Assembly: GCA_035341855.1 (NCBI GenBank)
Contig: DAOQWA010000028.1
Coordinates: forward strand, 1 to 41,225
Direction: 5' to 3'
Length of the DNA: 41,225 nt
DNA from: QQVM01 sp035341855
GTDB lineage: Bacteria > Bacteroidota > Bacteroidia > AKYH767-A > 2013-40CM-41-45
Numbering within the stretch: the first letter of the stretch is position 1; each line of letters starts with the position of its first letter. The notes below the pieces were generated by a model. It worked only from the letters and a program-made list of their open reading frames with translations, did no database searches and was not told the origin of the DNA. Positions 14,784-23,606 of this stretch are shown piece after piece. Made by a program: the position numbers and the translations under genes.

Positions 14784-16172
14784 ATGATAAAGCATAGCAT
14801 CTCATTTTTTGCAATATTCATATTCATTCATTTAGGTATTTCAAAAGCCCAAAACTTCAGCATCATCGACACCCTCCCAACAGGTGCTTATGGTACTGCC
14901 ACCTGGGGTGATTTTGACAATGATGGTTTCAAGGACCTTGCTTACCTGTCGCAGGTATTGCCTGATGCCGCCTGTCAAATTTATCATAACACAAATAATG
15001 TATTTACAGAAGTGTCACAGCAATTTCCTCTGCTGTTCAACCCTGCTGCAAAATGGGCGGATCTCGACAATGATGGCTTTGATGACCTGGTTGTTTGCGG
15101 ATTAGATAGTGTGTTCGTCGAAAAAACTTTTGTGTACAGAAGTTTAGGAAATGGAACCTTTGTTTCAATGAATCATGCTATACCGGGTCTCTCCGTCGGC
15201 AGTATTGACATTGAAGATTACAATCATGACGGACTGCCTGATATAGCCATCAGCGGATACGGAGTTTCTCCGGGCCTGGGTGCTTACATATTTAAAAACA
15301 CAGGTTCCTTTACATTTGTAGATATCAATGCTCCAATAGTGCCGATGCATGGTGGTGAACTGACATGGAAAGATTACAACTACGATAGTCTCCCTGATTT
15401 GGTGGTGAATGGCGAAGAAAGTGTCAGTGCTCACATAAGATTTTATAAAAATCTGGGATCCGATGTTTTCCAGGAAGAGTCATTCAATTTCCCGGGGACA
15501 ATTGGAACCGTTGACTGGATAGATTTTGACCTTGATGGCTTTGATGATCTTTTCATTACCGGTATTGATAGCAGTTTTGTACAAAATGCAAGTACCCTAT
15601 ACAGAAATGACGGGAGCGGAAATTTTACTTTAGTATCTCCTAATATTCCGGCTTTCGGCGAACCAAGTGCAGTCACCATTGCAGATTTCAACAATGATTC
15701 TATTCAGGATATTTGTCTCGTTGGTGGCAACAGCCAGTTCAATTCATTTTCAGTAATCGCTTATGGCCAGGGAACTTCAACTTTCAATTTTGCACCTCTT
15801 CCAAGAGCTGTTATCGACAATCTTTTTGTTGAAGCAACAGACATGGATTCCGATGGTGATATGGATCTTGTGATGAGCACCTATATTCTCAGAAATGATG
15901 GAGCAATAACAGGTTTAAAATCTGTTTCTGAAAATTCGAATGATGGTATTTTGTACCCGAACCCCGCTACAAGTGAATTAAATATTCTGTCAGCTAAAAA
16001 AGTTAGTTCGTTTTACATTTATGATCTGCAATCACAATTAGTACTTGAAAACAAAAGCGAATCTTCCCATTATAACATCCCTACCAAAAATTTAACACCC
16101 GGCATTTATTCCATCAGAGTCGTTTTTAGTGATGGAGAAGTGTTGAATAAACTTTTTCAGGTTTCGCATTGA
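14784..16172 (+). CDS. FG-GAP/VCBS-repeat T9SS cargo protein
   Basis: A 462-residue secreted protein. A signal peptide (about 1-22, ending SKAQ) is followed by about seven FG-GAP/VCBS-like repeats, each with a calcium-loop sequence such as DFDNDGFKDL, DLDNDGFDDL, DYNHDGLPDI, DYNYDSLPDL, DFDLDGFDDL, DFNNDSIQDI and DMDSDGDMDL. These would form a beta-propeller. The last 75 residues are a T9SS type A sorting tail (LYPNPATSELNIL ... LTPGIYSIRVVFSDG). It is likely surface-bound or released by T9SS. The 145-base upstream gap separates it from the SET gene, and it is probably independently transcribed. Ligand and role are unknown, with adhesion or polymer binding typical for propellers of this class. 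Confidence 0.92.
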   Translation: MIKHSISFFAIFIFIHLGISKAQNFSIIDTLPTGAYGTATWGDFDNDGFKDLAYLSQVLPDAACQIYHNTNNVFTEVSQQFPLLFNPAAKWADLDNDGFDDLVVCGLDSVFVEKTFVYRSLGNGTFVSMNHAIPGLSVGSIDIEDYNHDGLPDIAISGYGVSPGLGAYIFKNTGSFTFVDINAPIVPMHGGELTWKDYNYDSLPDLVVNGEESVSAHIRFYKNLGSDVFQEESFNFPGTIGTVDWIDFDLDGFDDLFITGIDSSFVQNASTLYRNDGSGNFTLVSPNIPAFGEPSAVTIADFNNDSIQDICLVGGNSQFNSFSVIAYGQGTSTFNFAPLPRAVIDNLFVEATDMDSDGDMDLVMSTYILRNDGAITGLKSVSENSNDGILYPNPATSELNILSAKKVSSFYIYDLQSQLVLENKSESSHYNIPTKNLTPGIYSIRVVFSDGEVLNKLFQVSH

Positions 16173-16432
16173 TAAACAGTGGCCATTCTCATTCATTGCC
16201 ATTCATCCCCTTTTCCTGGTGAAGAATGAATAATTTTACCTTTAAAATCCTCTTTTCTCAAATAATTATGGCCTTTTTGGGAAACATTACCGGCTTGTTT
16301 GCGTAAAAGGCAAGTTTGTATTTCTCCTTAACAACTTACCCTGAATTCACAATCATCTGTGGTAAGTTCAGAGGAAGCTTTCCGGGTCCTTTTAAAAAAT
16401 TACTAATTTCGTTTTATATAACCGATCAAGCC

Positions 16433-18829
16433 ATGATGCGAATTTTATCACTCTGTCTACTTTTTTGTATTAGCTATTCACTTTCAGCGCAGGTCACGTC
16501 TATCAGCCCTGCTGTCAGCAATCCTTCACAAACTTTAAGCACAGTTATCATGCTGAGCAGTGGTGTTATGCAGGCTACGGCTCCAAGTCCAAATCAGGCA
16601 AGTGATATTTATCTTGTTCAGGCGGGCGACACTATTTTTTGTGATTACTTTGACAGCACACAGGTTTATCCCGGCAGCGGAGCTAATTCCGATTCACTGT
16701 GGTGTGACTTTACAATTCCTTCGAATGCAATGTTAGGCTGGTATGAGGTTCACGTAACAACTTATTTCCAGGATACAAATCCACCATTCGATACTATTCC
16801 GATTGACAATATGATAGGCTACGGAATGGTTGTTGCCGATCCGAATGCATGTGATGTTCCTTTTAATACATCCGCAACAGCAATTACAACAACAAGCGCA
16901 CAAATAAACTGGGATGCAGCAGTGATTGCAGATACATTCAGGGTCAGATATAGAGAAGTTGGAACTTCCAACTATTTGTATAAAGATGTAGATGGTGCGG
17001 GAGGAATTGTTAATACTACTCTGAGCAATTTATTTCCGGGAACAGATTATACCTACGAGGTAAGTACAAAATGCCTTGGTTATAGCAGTACTTATAGTAT
17101 CATCGATAATTTTCAGACAACAATTGCAGGTGCAAATTGCATCATACCAAATCAACTTGATACGTTTGGGGTGACTGCAACAGATGCGACATTGCTATGG
17201 AATCCATTGGTAGTTTCAGATACTTTTATCGTTCGTTATGCCTTAAACGGTACATCAAATTATTTATACAAAACAATTGCCGGTGGTGGTGCAAACATGA
17301 CAACTATCACAGGACTAACACCTGCCAGAGCTTATAAATTCCAGGTAGCATCTGTTTGCCTAGGTGTGAGTAGCGGTTATAGTGCCAATTTTGTTTTCAA
17401 CACACTTGGACCTTGTGCTAAACCACACAGCCTTACAGCAACTAACATTACAAATTCTTCAGCCGAGATCGGTTGGACAGAATTAGTCACAGGAGATAAT
17501 TTCCGTGTACGTTATACAATAAACGGGACATCAAATTATAAATATCAAACTGTTTCGGGATCTGTCTATTCAACAACCATTACAGGACTACTTCCGGGAA
17601 CAACTTACAATTACCAGGTAAGTACAATGTGCAGTGGTGCCGGCACAGGATACAGTTCTATCGCTTCTTTCACCACTGTCTCATCTGCCGTCAGCTGTAT
17701 CAAGCCTTATGGGATTTCATCTTCAAATCTGACCAGCAGTACAGCACAGATCAACTGGTCAGTTTTTGTTGAAGCAGATACATTCAGAATAAGATACAGG
17801 CTCAATGGTGCAGGTCAATACTTTTATAAAAATATCGATGGCGCAGGGGGAATTACTAACGGTACCATTACAGGCCTTTTACCAAGTTCATTGTACACAT
17901 ATCAGGTAAGCTCAATCTGTCTTGGTGTAAGTAGCGGATATAGTAGCACATTAAACTTTACCACTACCAGCGGAGCCATTGTATGTGGTGTTCCTTCCGG
18001 CGTCGCGTCATCCTCGATCACATCTTCTACTGCATTAATCAGCTGGAACACATCAGTTACTGCAGATACTTTCCGATTACGATTTGCTGAAAACGGCACA
18101 AGTGTTTACCGTTATAAAGATATAGCCGGTGGCGGATATTCAACGATGATTGATGGCCTCTCTCCTATAACTACCTATGACGTTCAGGTTAGTTCTATTT
18201 GCAGCGGAGTAAGCAGTGGCTACAGTTCTGTTCACACCTTTAGCACAATTGCAGGAACAGTACCTTGTGCAACACCCTATGATCTGAATACAACTTCAAT
18301 TCTACCAAACAGCGCAACGATAAGCTGGACTCCCGACATTACTGCAGACAGTTTTATGGTCCGTTATTCAGTGCTTGGCACTACTAATTATGTCTGGAAA
18401 AAAATAACAGGCGCGGGTGGTGTATTCTCAACTTCATTAACGGGATTGACGAACAATACCAGCTATCAATGGCAAGTTCGGTCCATTTGCAACGGCGTGA
18501 GTGTCTCAGTTTATTCTGCGTCCTACTCTTTCGCTACTCCACTCGTTCGACTTGCTAAACAAGATCCGGTTCCGGCAGAAGAACATTTTGTTCTATATCC
18601 AAATCCGGCTGACGAAAAATTCTTTATTCGTTTTAATGCAGTGAATGATGAGACTTGTATATTCTATCTGGTTGATCTTGCAGGAAGAATTGTCCACCGG
18701 GAAGAATTCACTGCAGTAACAGGAGAAAACATCATTGAAATTCCAAGCCAAGAATTTGCACAAGGAATACATTCCGGAATCTTTGATTCGCCTTCTTTGA
18801 AAAAGCAGGTGCGCGTAGTCATCCGCTAA
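16433..18829 (+). CDS. Six-Fn3-repeat T9SS cargo protein
   Basis: A 799-residue secreted protein. The start was placed at the ATG at 16433 (or the adjacent one at 16436), which gives a signal peptide ending in SLSAQ; an upstream extension to 16316 only adds a non-signal leader. After an N-terminal domain of about 115 residues come six fibronectin type III-like repeats beginning at Cys140, 236, 328, 422, 518 and 612. Each has D-x-F-x-V/I-R-Y, a LxPGTxYxYQV strand and a second Cys (SSICLGVSSGYS). The last 80 residues form a T9SS tail (VLYPNPADEKFFI), although its usual GIYxVRI strand is altered to GIHSGIF. No catalytic domain is seen, so a structural or adhesive surface role is likely. Confidence 0.9.
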   Translation: MMRILSLCLLFCISYSLSAQVTSISPAVSNPSQTLSTVIMLSSGVMQATAPSPNQASDIYLVQAGDTIFCDYFDSTQVYPGSGANSDSLWCDFTIPSNAMLGWYEVHVTTYFQDTNPPFDTIPIDNMIGYGMVVADPNACDVPFNTSATAITTTSAQINWDAAVIADTFRVRYREVGTSNYLYKDVDGAGGIVNTTLSNLFPGTDYTYEVSTKCLGYSSTYSIIDNFQTTIAGANCIIPNQLDTFGVTATDATLLWNPLVVSDTFIVRYALNGTSNYLYKTIAGGGANMTTITGLTPARAYKFQVASVCLGVSSGYSANFVFNTLGPCAKPHSLTATNITNSSAEIGWTELVTGDNFRVRYTINGTSNYKYQTVSGSVYSTTITGLLPGTTYNYQVSTMCSGAGTGYSSIASFTTVSSAVSCIKPYGISSSNLTSSTAQINWSVFVEADTFRIRYRLNGAGQYFYKNIDGAGGITNGTITGLLPSSLYTYQVSSICLGVSSGYSSTLNFTTTSGAIVCGVPSGVASSSITSSTALISWNTSVTADTFRLRFAENGTSVYRYKDIAGGGYSTMIDGLSPITTYDVQVSSICSGVSSGYSSVHTFSTIAGTVPCATPYDLNTTSILPNSATISWTPDITADSFMVRYSVLGTTNYVWKKITGAGGVFSTSLTGLTNNTSYQWQVRSICNGVSVSVYSASYSFATPLVRLAKQDPVPAEEHFVLYPNPADEKFFIRFNAVNDETCIFYLVDLAGRIVHREEFTAVTGENIIEIPSQEFAQGIHSGIFDSPSLKKQVRVVIR
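16850..18540 (+). repeat. Six tandem Fn3-coding repeats, about 276-288 bases each
   Basis: The in-frame repeats start at Cys codons 16850, 17138, 17414, 17696, 17984 and 18266, a spacing of 92-96 codons. They are diverged at DNA level but share the protein pattern of one Cys at the start and one near the end. This indicates internal duplication of one module. Confidence 0.9.
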
Positions 18830-18944
18830 ACCAGTATTGCAATTTATTTAATGCAGGATAAACGAAGTGGATATTTTTTGATTCTTGTAATTCACAACGT
18901 TTAGGGCTTAGCTTTACAGCTTGTTAGCGCCCAAGCGGATTTTT

Positions 18945-20363
18945 ATGGCAGAATCTTCATTTTTAAAAACACTTCGCAAGAACTTTTCATTTGAACCTAC
19001 CTCTGATCAGGAAAAGTTGATGGAATTGATAGATGATTTTTATATCTGCGAAGCTCAAAAAAAAGCATTTATTTTAAGAGGATACGCAGGAACCGGGAAG
19101 ACAACTTTTATTCAGGCTCTTGCCAAAACTTACTCTCATTTTGATTATAGCGTAGTACTACTCGCCCCTACCGGGAGAGCTGCAAAGGTGATGAATGATT
19201 ATACGGGAAAACAGGCTAGTACACTACATCGCAGATTGTATGACATGGGTATTGCCAAAGGCGGAGGCCTAAGTGTAAGGCCTGCTAAAAACAAGATCCC
19301 AAAAACGGTTTACATTGTTGACGAAGCTTCCATGATTGCGGCGAATGATGATAAAAGCCTGTTCAAGGGGAGAAATATCCTGAAGGACCTTTTCAAGTAT
19401 GTGTATAGCCAGGAAGATTGTTTTTTGGTTTTCATTGGTGATACCGCTCAACTACCTCCCGTTGGTGAAGAAGATAGTCCTGCCTTGGATGCCGATTATC
19501 TGGAAAGAGAATTCAAGATGCAAGTTTATTCTCTTGAATTGAAAGATGTTGTGAGACAAGCAGAGGAGTCCGGAATTCTCATGAATGCAACTGCTCTGAG
19601 AATTCTCATCAATCGCTGTGCAGGAGAGCCGGTGTTTAAATCAAATGGCTACCCGGATATTGAACGGGTAGAAGGTGACCGGTTGATGCAGGCTTTACAA
19701 AATGCATATGAAGAAAATGACCCGGCGAGTACCTTAGTGGTCTGTCGATCCAACAAACAAGCCAACCGATACAATGATTTTATCCGGCGGGAGTTACTGC
19801 ATTTTTATGAGCCGCTGAACACAGGTGATAGATTAATGGTTGTTAAAAATAACTACTACTGGCTCGATCAGGACTCACAGGCAGGATTTATTGCAAACGG
19901 GGATATCATTCGCATCAAAGATATTCTCAGAACGGAAGAAAAATTTGGTTTTCATTTTGCTGATGTAAGAGTGGATTTGCCCGATTATCCTCATCAGGAA
20001 AGTATCGAAGTAAAATTAGTGTTGGATACTATCAGCTCCGAAACCCCGGCCTTGTCTTTGGAAGAGAACAAGAAGTTATTCGAAGCGATCAATGAAAAAT
20101 ATAAAAAAGTAAAAAAAACGGCAGAAAGATTAAAATCAATATATGCTGATCCCTATTACAATGCACTACAGGTAAAGTTTGGATACGCCATTACTTGTCA
20201 TAAAGCCCAGGGAGGTCAATGGCCATTTGTGTTTGTTGATTCAGGTTTTGTTCATGAAAGCTCCGCTACTACTGATCTTTTACGCTGGCTCTACACTGCG
20301 GTAACCAGGGCTTCAAAAAAGCTGGTCCTTGTTAACATGCACGAACGATTTTTTCGGAATTAG
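18945..20363 (+). CDS. RecD-like superfamily 1 DNA helicase/AAA ATPase
   Basis: A 472-residue SF1B-type helicase. The ATG at 18945 was chosen over a TTG at 18921. Walker A is GYAGTGKT (46-53), Walker B is VYIVDEAS with Asp126-Glu127, a GDTAQLPPVG motif III follows, and the C-terminal UvrD_C_2-like part has TCHKAQGGQW and LYTAVTRASKKL. It lacks the N-terminal extension of full RecD and the RecB/C partners are absent nearby, so it is a stand-alone RecD2/Pif1-like ATPase. Likely roles are 5'-3' DNA unwinding in repair or replication restart. It is transcribed separately from the Fn3 gene (115 bases upstream) and from fdhD (64 bases downstream), although read-through is possible. Confidence 0.9.
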   Translation: MAESSFLKTLRKNFSFEPTSDQEKLMELIDDFYICEAQKKAFILRGYAGTGKTTFIQALAKTYSHFDYSVVLLAPTGRAAKVMNDYTGKQASTLHRRLYDMGIAKGGGLSVRPAKNKIPKTVYIVDEASMIAANDDKSLFKGRNILKDLFKYVYSQEDCFLVFIGDTAQLPPVGEEDSPALDADYLEREFKMQVYSLELKDVVRQAEESGILMNATALRILINRCAGEPVFKSNGYPDIERVEGDRLMQALQNAYEENDPASTLVVCRSNKQANRYNDFIRRELLHFYEPLNTGDRLMVVKNNYYWLDQDSQAGFIANGDIIRIKDILRTEEKFGFHFADVRVDLPDYPHQESIEVKLVLDTISSETPALSLEENKKLFEAINEKYKKVKKTAERLKSIYADPYYNALQVKFGYAITCHKAQGGQWPFVFVDSGFVHESSATTDLLRWLYTAVTRASKKLVLVNMHERFFRN

Positions 20364-20427
20364 TTGGGAGGAAAAGAATTTTGTGAATACCTTTAAAATT
20401 CTTTAACGACCACAAGCTTATACTCCA

Positions 20428-21282
20428 TTGCTCAAGCCTTCAGTACAATCTATATCGGTAAAAAAATTCAAAGACGATCTTACCCGGGAAACTAACGACT
20501 TACTTGCCGTTGAGGAGCCGCTTGAAATAAGATTATCTTACGGAAGAAAAAATGATCGCAAACAGAAAAGTATTTCTGTAACCATGCGAACTCCCGGTCA
20601 TGATTTTGAATTGGCAATAGGATTTCTATTTACTGAAGCCGTTGTAAATAGCAAGGAAGAAATTCTTAGCATTAAATATTGTGAACAGGAAAGAGGAACA
20701 CCTGCTGAACAAAATATTGTCTTAGTGGAATTGCAAGAAAATGTATTTCCTGATATAAAAAGACTCGAGAGAAATTTTTATACAAGTTCCAGTTGTGGAG
20801 TGTGTGGAAAAGCTTCAATTGATGCAGTAAGAAATGCAATCCCAAAATCCGGTATTTCAGAAGATCAAAGATTTTTTGTGAGCTCAGAAGAAATTCTTGC
20901 TCTCCCTGAAAAGTTATATGCGGAACAATTAGTTTTTAGTCATACCGGTGGCTTACATGCTGCCGCTCTATTTGATGACAAGGGGGAAATCCTTCTCCTG
21001 AGAGAAGATATTGGAAGACATAATGCTCTTGACAAATTAATTGGTGCCTCATTACAATTAAAAAAGATTCCGCTTAATAAAAATTTGCTATTCCTGAGCG
21101 GACGATCAAGCTTCGAGCTGGTACAAAAAGCAGCGATGGCAGGAATTAAGATTATTGCTTCAGTGGGAGCTCCAAGTAGTCTGGCTGTCTCGGTGGCAAA
21201 GGAGTTCGGCATTACACTGATTGGATTTGTACGGGATAATCGATTCAATGTATATTGCGGACAAGAACGAATTAAAGACTAA
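20428..21282 (+). CDS. fdhD: Formate dehydrogenase accessory sulfurtransferase FdhD
   Basis: A 284-residue FdhD homologue. FdhD takes sulfur from a cysteine desulfurase and places it on the molybdenum cofactor of formate dehydrogenase-type enzymes. The conserved sulfur-carrying loop is SSCGVCGK with Cys123 and Cys126. Other family segments are GFLFTEAVV, HTGGLHAAALFD, REDIGRHNALDKLIG and SGRSSFELVQKA. No ATG exists before residue 53, so the TTG at 20428 is taken as start with moderate certainty. It ends two bases before the molybdoenzyme gene, its obvious client, so the two are one operon. Confidence 0.93.
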   Translation: MLKPSVQSISVKKFKDDLTRETNDLLAVEEPLEIRLSYGRKNDRKQKSISVTMRTPGHDFELAIGFLFTEAVVNSKEEILSIKYCEQERGTPAEQNIVLVELQENVFPDIKRLERNFYTSSSCGVCGKASIDAVRNAIPKSGISEDQRFFVSSEEILALPEKLYAEQLVFSHTGGLHAAALFDDKGEILLLREDIGRHNALDKLIGASLQLKKIPLNKNLLFLSGRSSFELVQKAAMAGIKIIASVGAPSSLAVSVAKEFGITLIGFVRDNRFNVYCGQERIKD

Positions 21283-21284
21283 AA

Positions 21285-23606
21285 ATGTCTGAAAAAACTG
21301 ATAGCAGCCAACTACCCAATCCGGAAAATCCGGATAAATTAAGTGATGCTAAGATCCGTAATCCAAAGACAGTTGCAGCGGGGATGCCCGGTGTTTTTGC
21401 TGCAGCCGGACATGTTTTTTCTGAAATGAATCCCGCGAGAGGAATTCAGGCATTATTAAAACTCAATCAAAAAGACGGTTATGATTGCCCCGGTTGTGCA
21501 TGGCCCGATCCTGATGACGATAGATCGGTCATCGGAGAATATTGTGAGAATGGAGCAAAAGCTATAGCTGAAGAAGCTACTTCTAAAAAATTGGATCCTG
21601 CGTTTTTTAGGAAACATAGTGTCAGTTCCCTATCACGGTTGAACGATTACGAAATAGGTAAGAAAGGAAGAATCACACATCCCATGTATTTACCCGAAGG
21701 TGCGGACTACTATGAGGAAATTTCCTGGGAACACGCTTTCGAAAAAATTGCTGTGAAACTAAATTCATTGTCATCACCGGATGAAGCCATCTTCTACACT
21801 TCCGGAAGAACCAGCAATGAAGCAGCCTTTCTTTATCAGCTTTTCGTGAGGGAATTTGGAACCAATAACCTGCCGGACTGCTCAAACATGTGTCACGAAT
21901 CAAGTGGCACGGCATTGACAGAATCGCTTGGTATAGGAAAAGGTTCAGTGAAACTGGAAGATTTTTACGACGCAGAGCTGATCATTATTCTTGGACAAAA
22001 TCCGGGGACGAATCATCCCCGAATGCTTTCCGCATTACAAAAGGCTAAAGATAATGGAGCGAAGATCATTGCAATAAATCCTCTTCCTGAAACAGGGCTC
22101 ATCAGTTTCAATGATCCACAAACAATTAAAGGTATTCTTGGCATTAAATCTAAACTGAGTGATCTGTTCCTGCAAGTGAAGATCAATGCCGACATGGCAC
22201 TTCTTAAAGCGATCATGATCTTGCTTGCTGAGCAAGAACGTAAATCTCCCGGTTCTGTTTTTGATAATAAATTTATCAAAGAGCACACTATCAACGCGGA
22301 GGCGTACCTTAAATCTTTGGAAAAATACACACTAGAAGAACTTTCACAAAATTGCGGCATCTCTGTTGAACAAATCCGTGAAGCAGCTGATTTGATTCGT
22401 CCTAGAAAAAAAATAATCGCATGCTGGGCCATGGGTCTGACACAGCATAAAAATGCTGTTGATACAATCAAAGAAGTTGTGAATTTGCTCCTTCTTAAAG
22501 GAAGTATTGGAAAAAAAGGCAGCGGTACATGTCCGGTGAGGGGTCACAGTAATGTTCAGGGTGATAGAACTATGGGCATATATGAAAAACCCTCTGCTGA
22601 ATTTTTAGCAAGAATTAAAAATGTGTTTAAAATTAATGTCCCCGAAAAACATGGCTATGATACTGTAGAATCTATCCATGCCATGTATGAAAGAAAAGCA
22701 AAAGTATTCATTGCTATGGGTGGGAATTTTCTTTCAGCAACACCGGATACCGGCTATACAGCAGAAGCACTCAGAAGATGTGATTTAACCGTGCACGTAT
22801 CCACAAAACTAAATCGCAGCCATCTTATTCACGGAAAAGAGGCTCTCATTCTTCCTACTTACGGAAGGAGTGATAAAGATATTTGGAATGGAGAAGATCA
22901 ATTTATAAGCTGCGAAAATTCAATGGGTGTTGTTCAAATGTCCAGAGGAAATTTAAAGCCTGTATCTACACATTTTCTCAGTGAGCCTGTTATCGTATGC
23001 ATGCTTGCTAAAGCATTGCATGGAAATAAATCAAAAATAAATTGGGATCTGTATCTTCAGCACTATGATCATATCAGAGATGCAATAGAAAAAACGATTC
23101 CGGGTTTTGAAAAATACAATGAAAGAGTAAGAAGCCCGGGAGGCTTTTACTTGCCAAATTCATCACGGGAAAGAAGTTTTTCAACTTTCAGTGGAAAGGC
23201 TGAACTAAACATTGCAGAAGTCAATCAGCATATTCTTAGATCAGACGAATTACTAATGATGACAATCAGAAGTCATGATCAGTTTAATACAACGATCTAT
23301 GGAATGAATGATCGATACAGAGGGATCTACAATGAGAGGCGAGTAATTTTTATGAATGAGAAAGACATTAGCTTATTAGGCTTAAATGCAAATGAAGTAG
23401 TTGATCTTGTTTCTGATAAGGACGGAATACGAAGAATAGCACATAAATTTTTAGTAGTACCATTTAGTATTCCCGAAAAATGTTGTGCAACTTACTTTCC
23501 TGAGACCAATGTTCTTGTTCCAATAAGTTCGGTAGCAGACAAAAGCAATACTCCGGTTTCGAAATCGGTAGTAATCCGTGTGGAGAAATTAGAGACGAAA
23601 TATTGA
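21285..23606 (+). CDS. FdhF/YdeP-family molybdopterin oxidoreductase
   Basis: A 773-residue molybdopterin oxidoreductase of the FdhF/YdeP family. The N-terminal YDCPGCAWPDP with Cys68, Cys71 and later Cys87 is the family's metal-cluster-like motif. PDCSNMCHES places Cys203 where formate dehydrogenase H has selenocysteine 140, the likely Mo ligand. Further marks are GQNPGTNHPRML, GTCPVRGHSNVQGDRT and the C-terminal pterin-binding domain with RSHDQFNTTIYG. There is no signal peptide, so it is cytoplasmic. It follows fdhD by two bases. Members of this family are often annotated as formate dehydrogenase-like, but substrates are generally unproven. No electron-transfer subunit gene is adjacent. 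The stop codon directly abuts that of the convergent phosphatase gene. Confidence 0.93.
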   Translation: MSEKTDSSQLPNPENPDKLSDAKIRNPKTVAAGMPGVFAAAGHVFSEMNPARGIQALLKLNQKDGYDCPGCAWPDPDDDRSVIGEYCENGAKAIAEEATSKKLDPAFFRKHSVSSLSRLNDYEIGKKGRITHPMYLPEGADYYEEISWEHAFEKIAVKLNSLSSPDEAIFYTSGRTSNEAAFLYQLFVREFGTNNLPDCSNMCHESSGTALTESLGIGKGSVKLEDFYDAELIIILGQNPGTNHPRMLSALQKAKDNGAKIIAINPLPETGLISFNDPQTIKGILGIKSKLSDLFLQVKINADMALLKAIMILLAEQERKSPGSVFDNKFIKEHTINAEAYLKSLEKYTLEELSQNCGISVEQIREAADLIRPRKKIIACWAMGLTQHKNAVDTIKEVVNLLLLKGSIGKKGSGTCPVRGHSNVQGDRTMGIYEKPSAEFLARIKNVFKINVPEKHGYDTVESIHAMYERKAKVFIAMGGNFLSATPDTGYTAEALRRCDLTVHVSTKLNRSHLIHGKEALILPTYGRSDKDIWNGEDQFISCENSMGVVQMSRGNLKPVSTHFLSEPVIVCMLAKALHGNKSKINWDLYLQHYDHIRDAIEKTIPGFEKYNERVRSPGGFYLPNSSRERSFSTFSGKAELNIAEVNQHILRSDELLMMTIRSHDQFNTTIYGMNDRYRGIYNERRVIFMNEKDISLLGLNANEVVDLVSDKDGIRRIAHKFLVVPFSIPEKCCATYFPETNVLVPISSVADKSNTPVSKSVVIRVEKLETKY

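Noticed and set aside
16316..16432. Longer N-terminus for the six-Fn3 protein
   Set aside because: It would bury the clear signal peptide 40 residues inside the protein.
16850..18540. Regular about 280-base repeats considered as a CRISPR-like array
   Set aside because: The period, reading frame and conserved protein pattern show that these are coding Fn3 repeats.
22013..22471. A 152-codon minus-strand open frame inside the molybdoenzyme gene
   Set aside because: Antisense shadow of a conserved enzyme; the peptide is Ser/Cys-rich with no recognisable family or start context.
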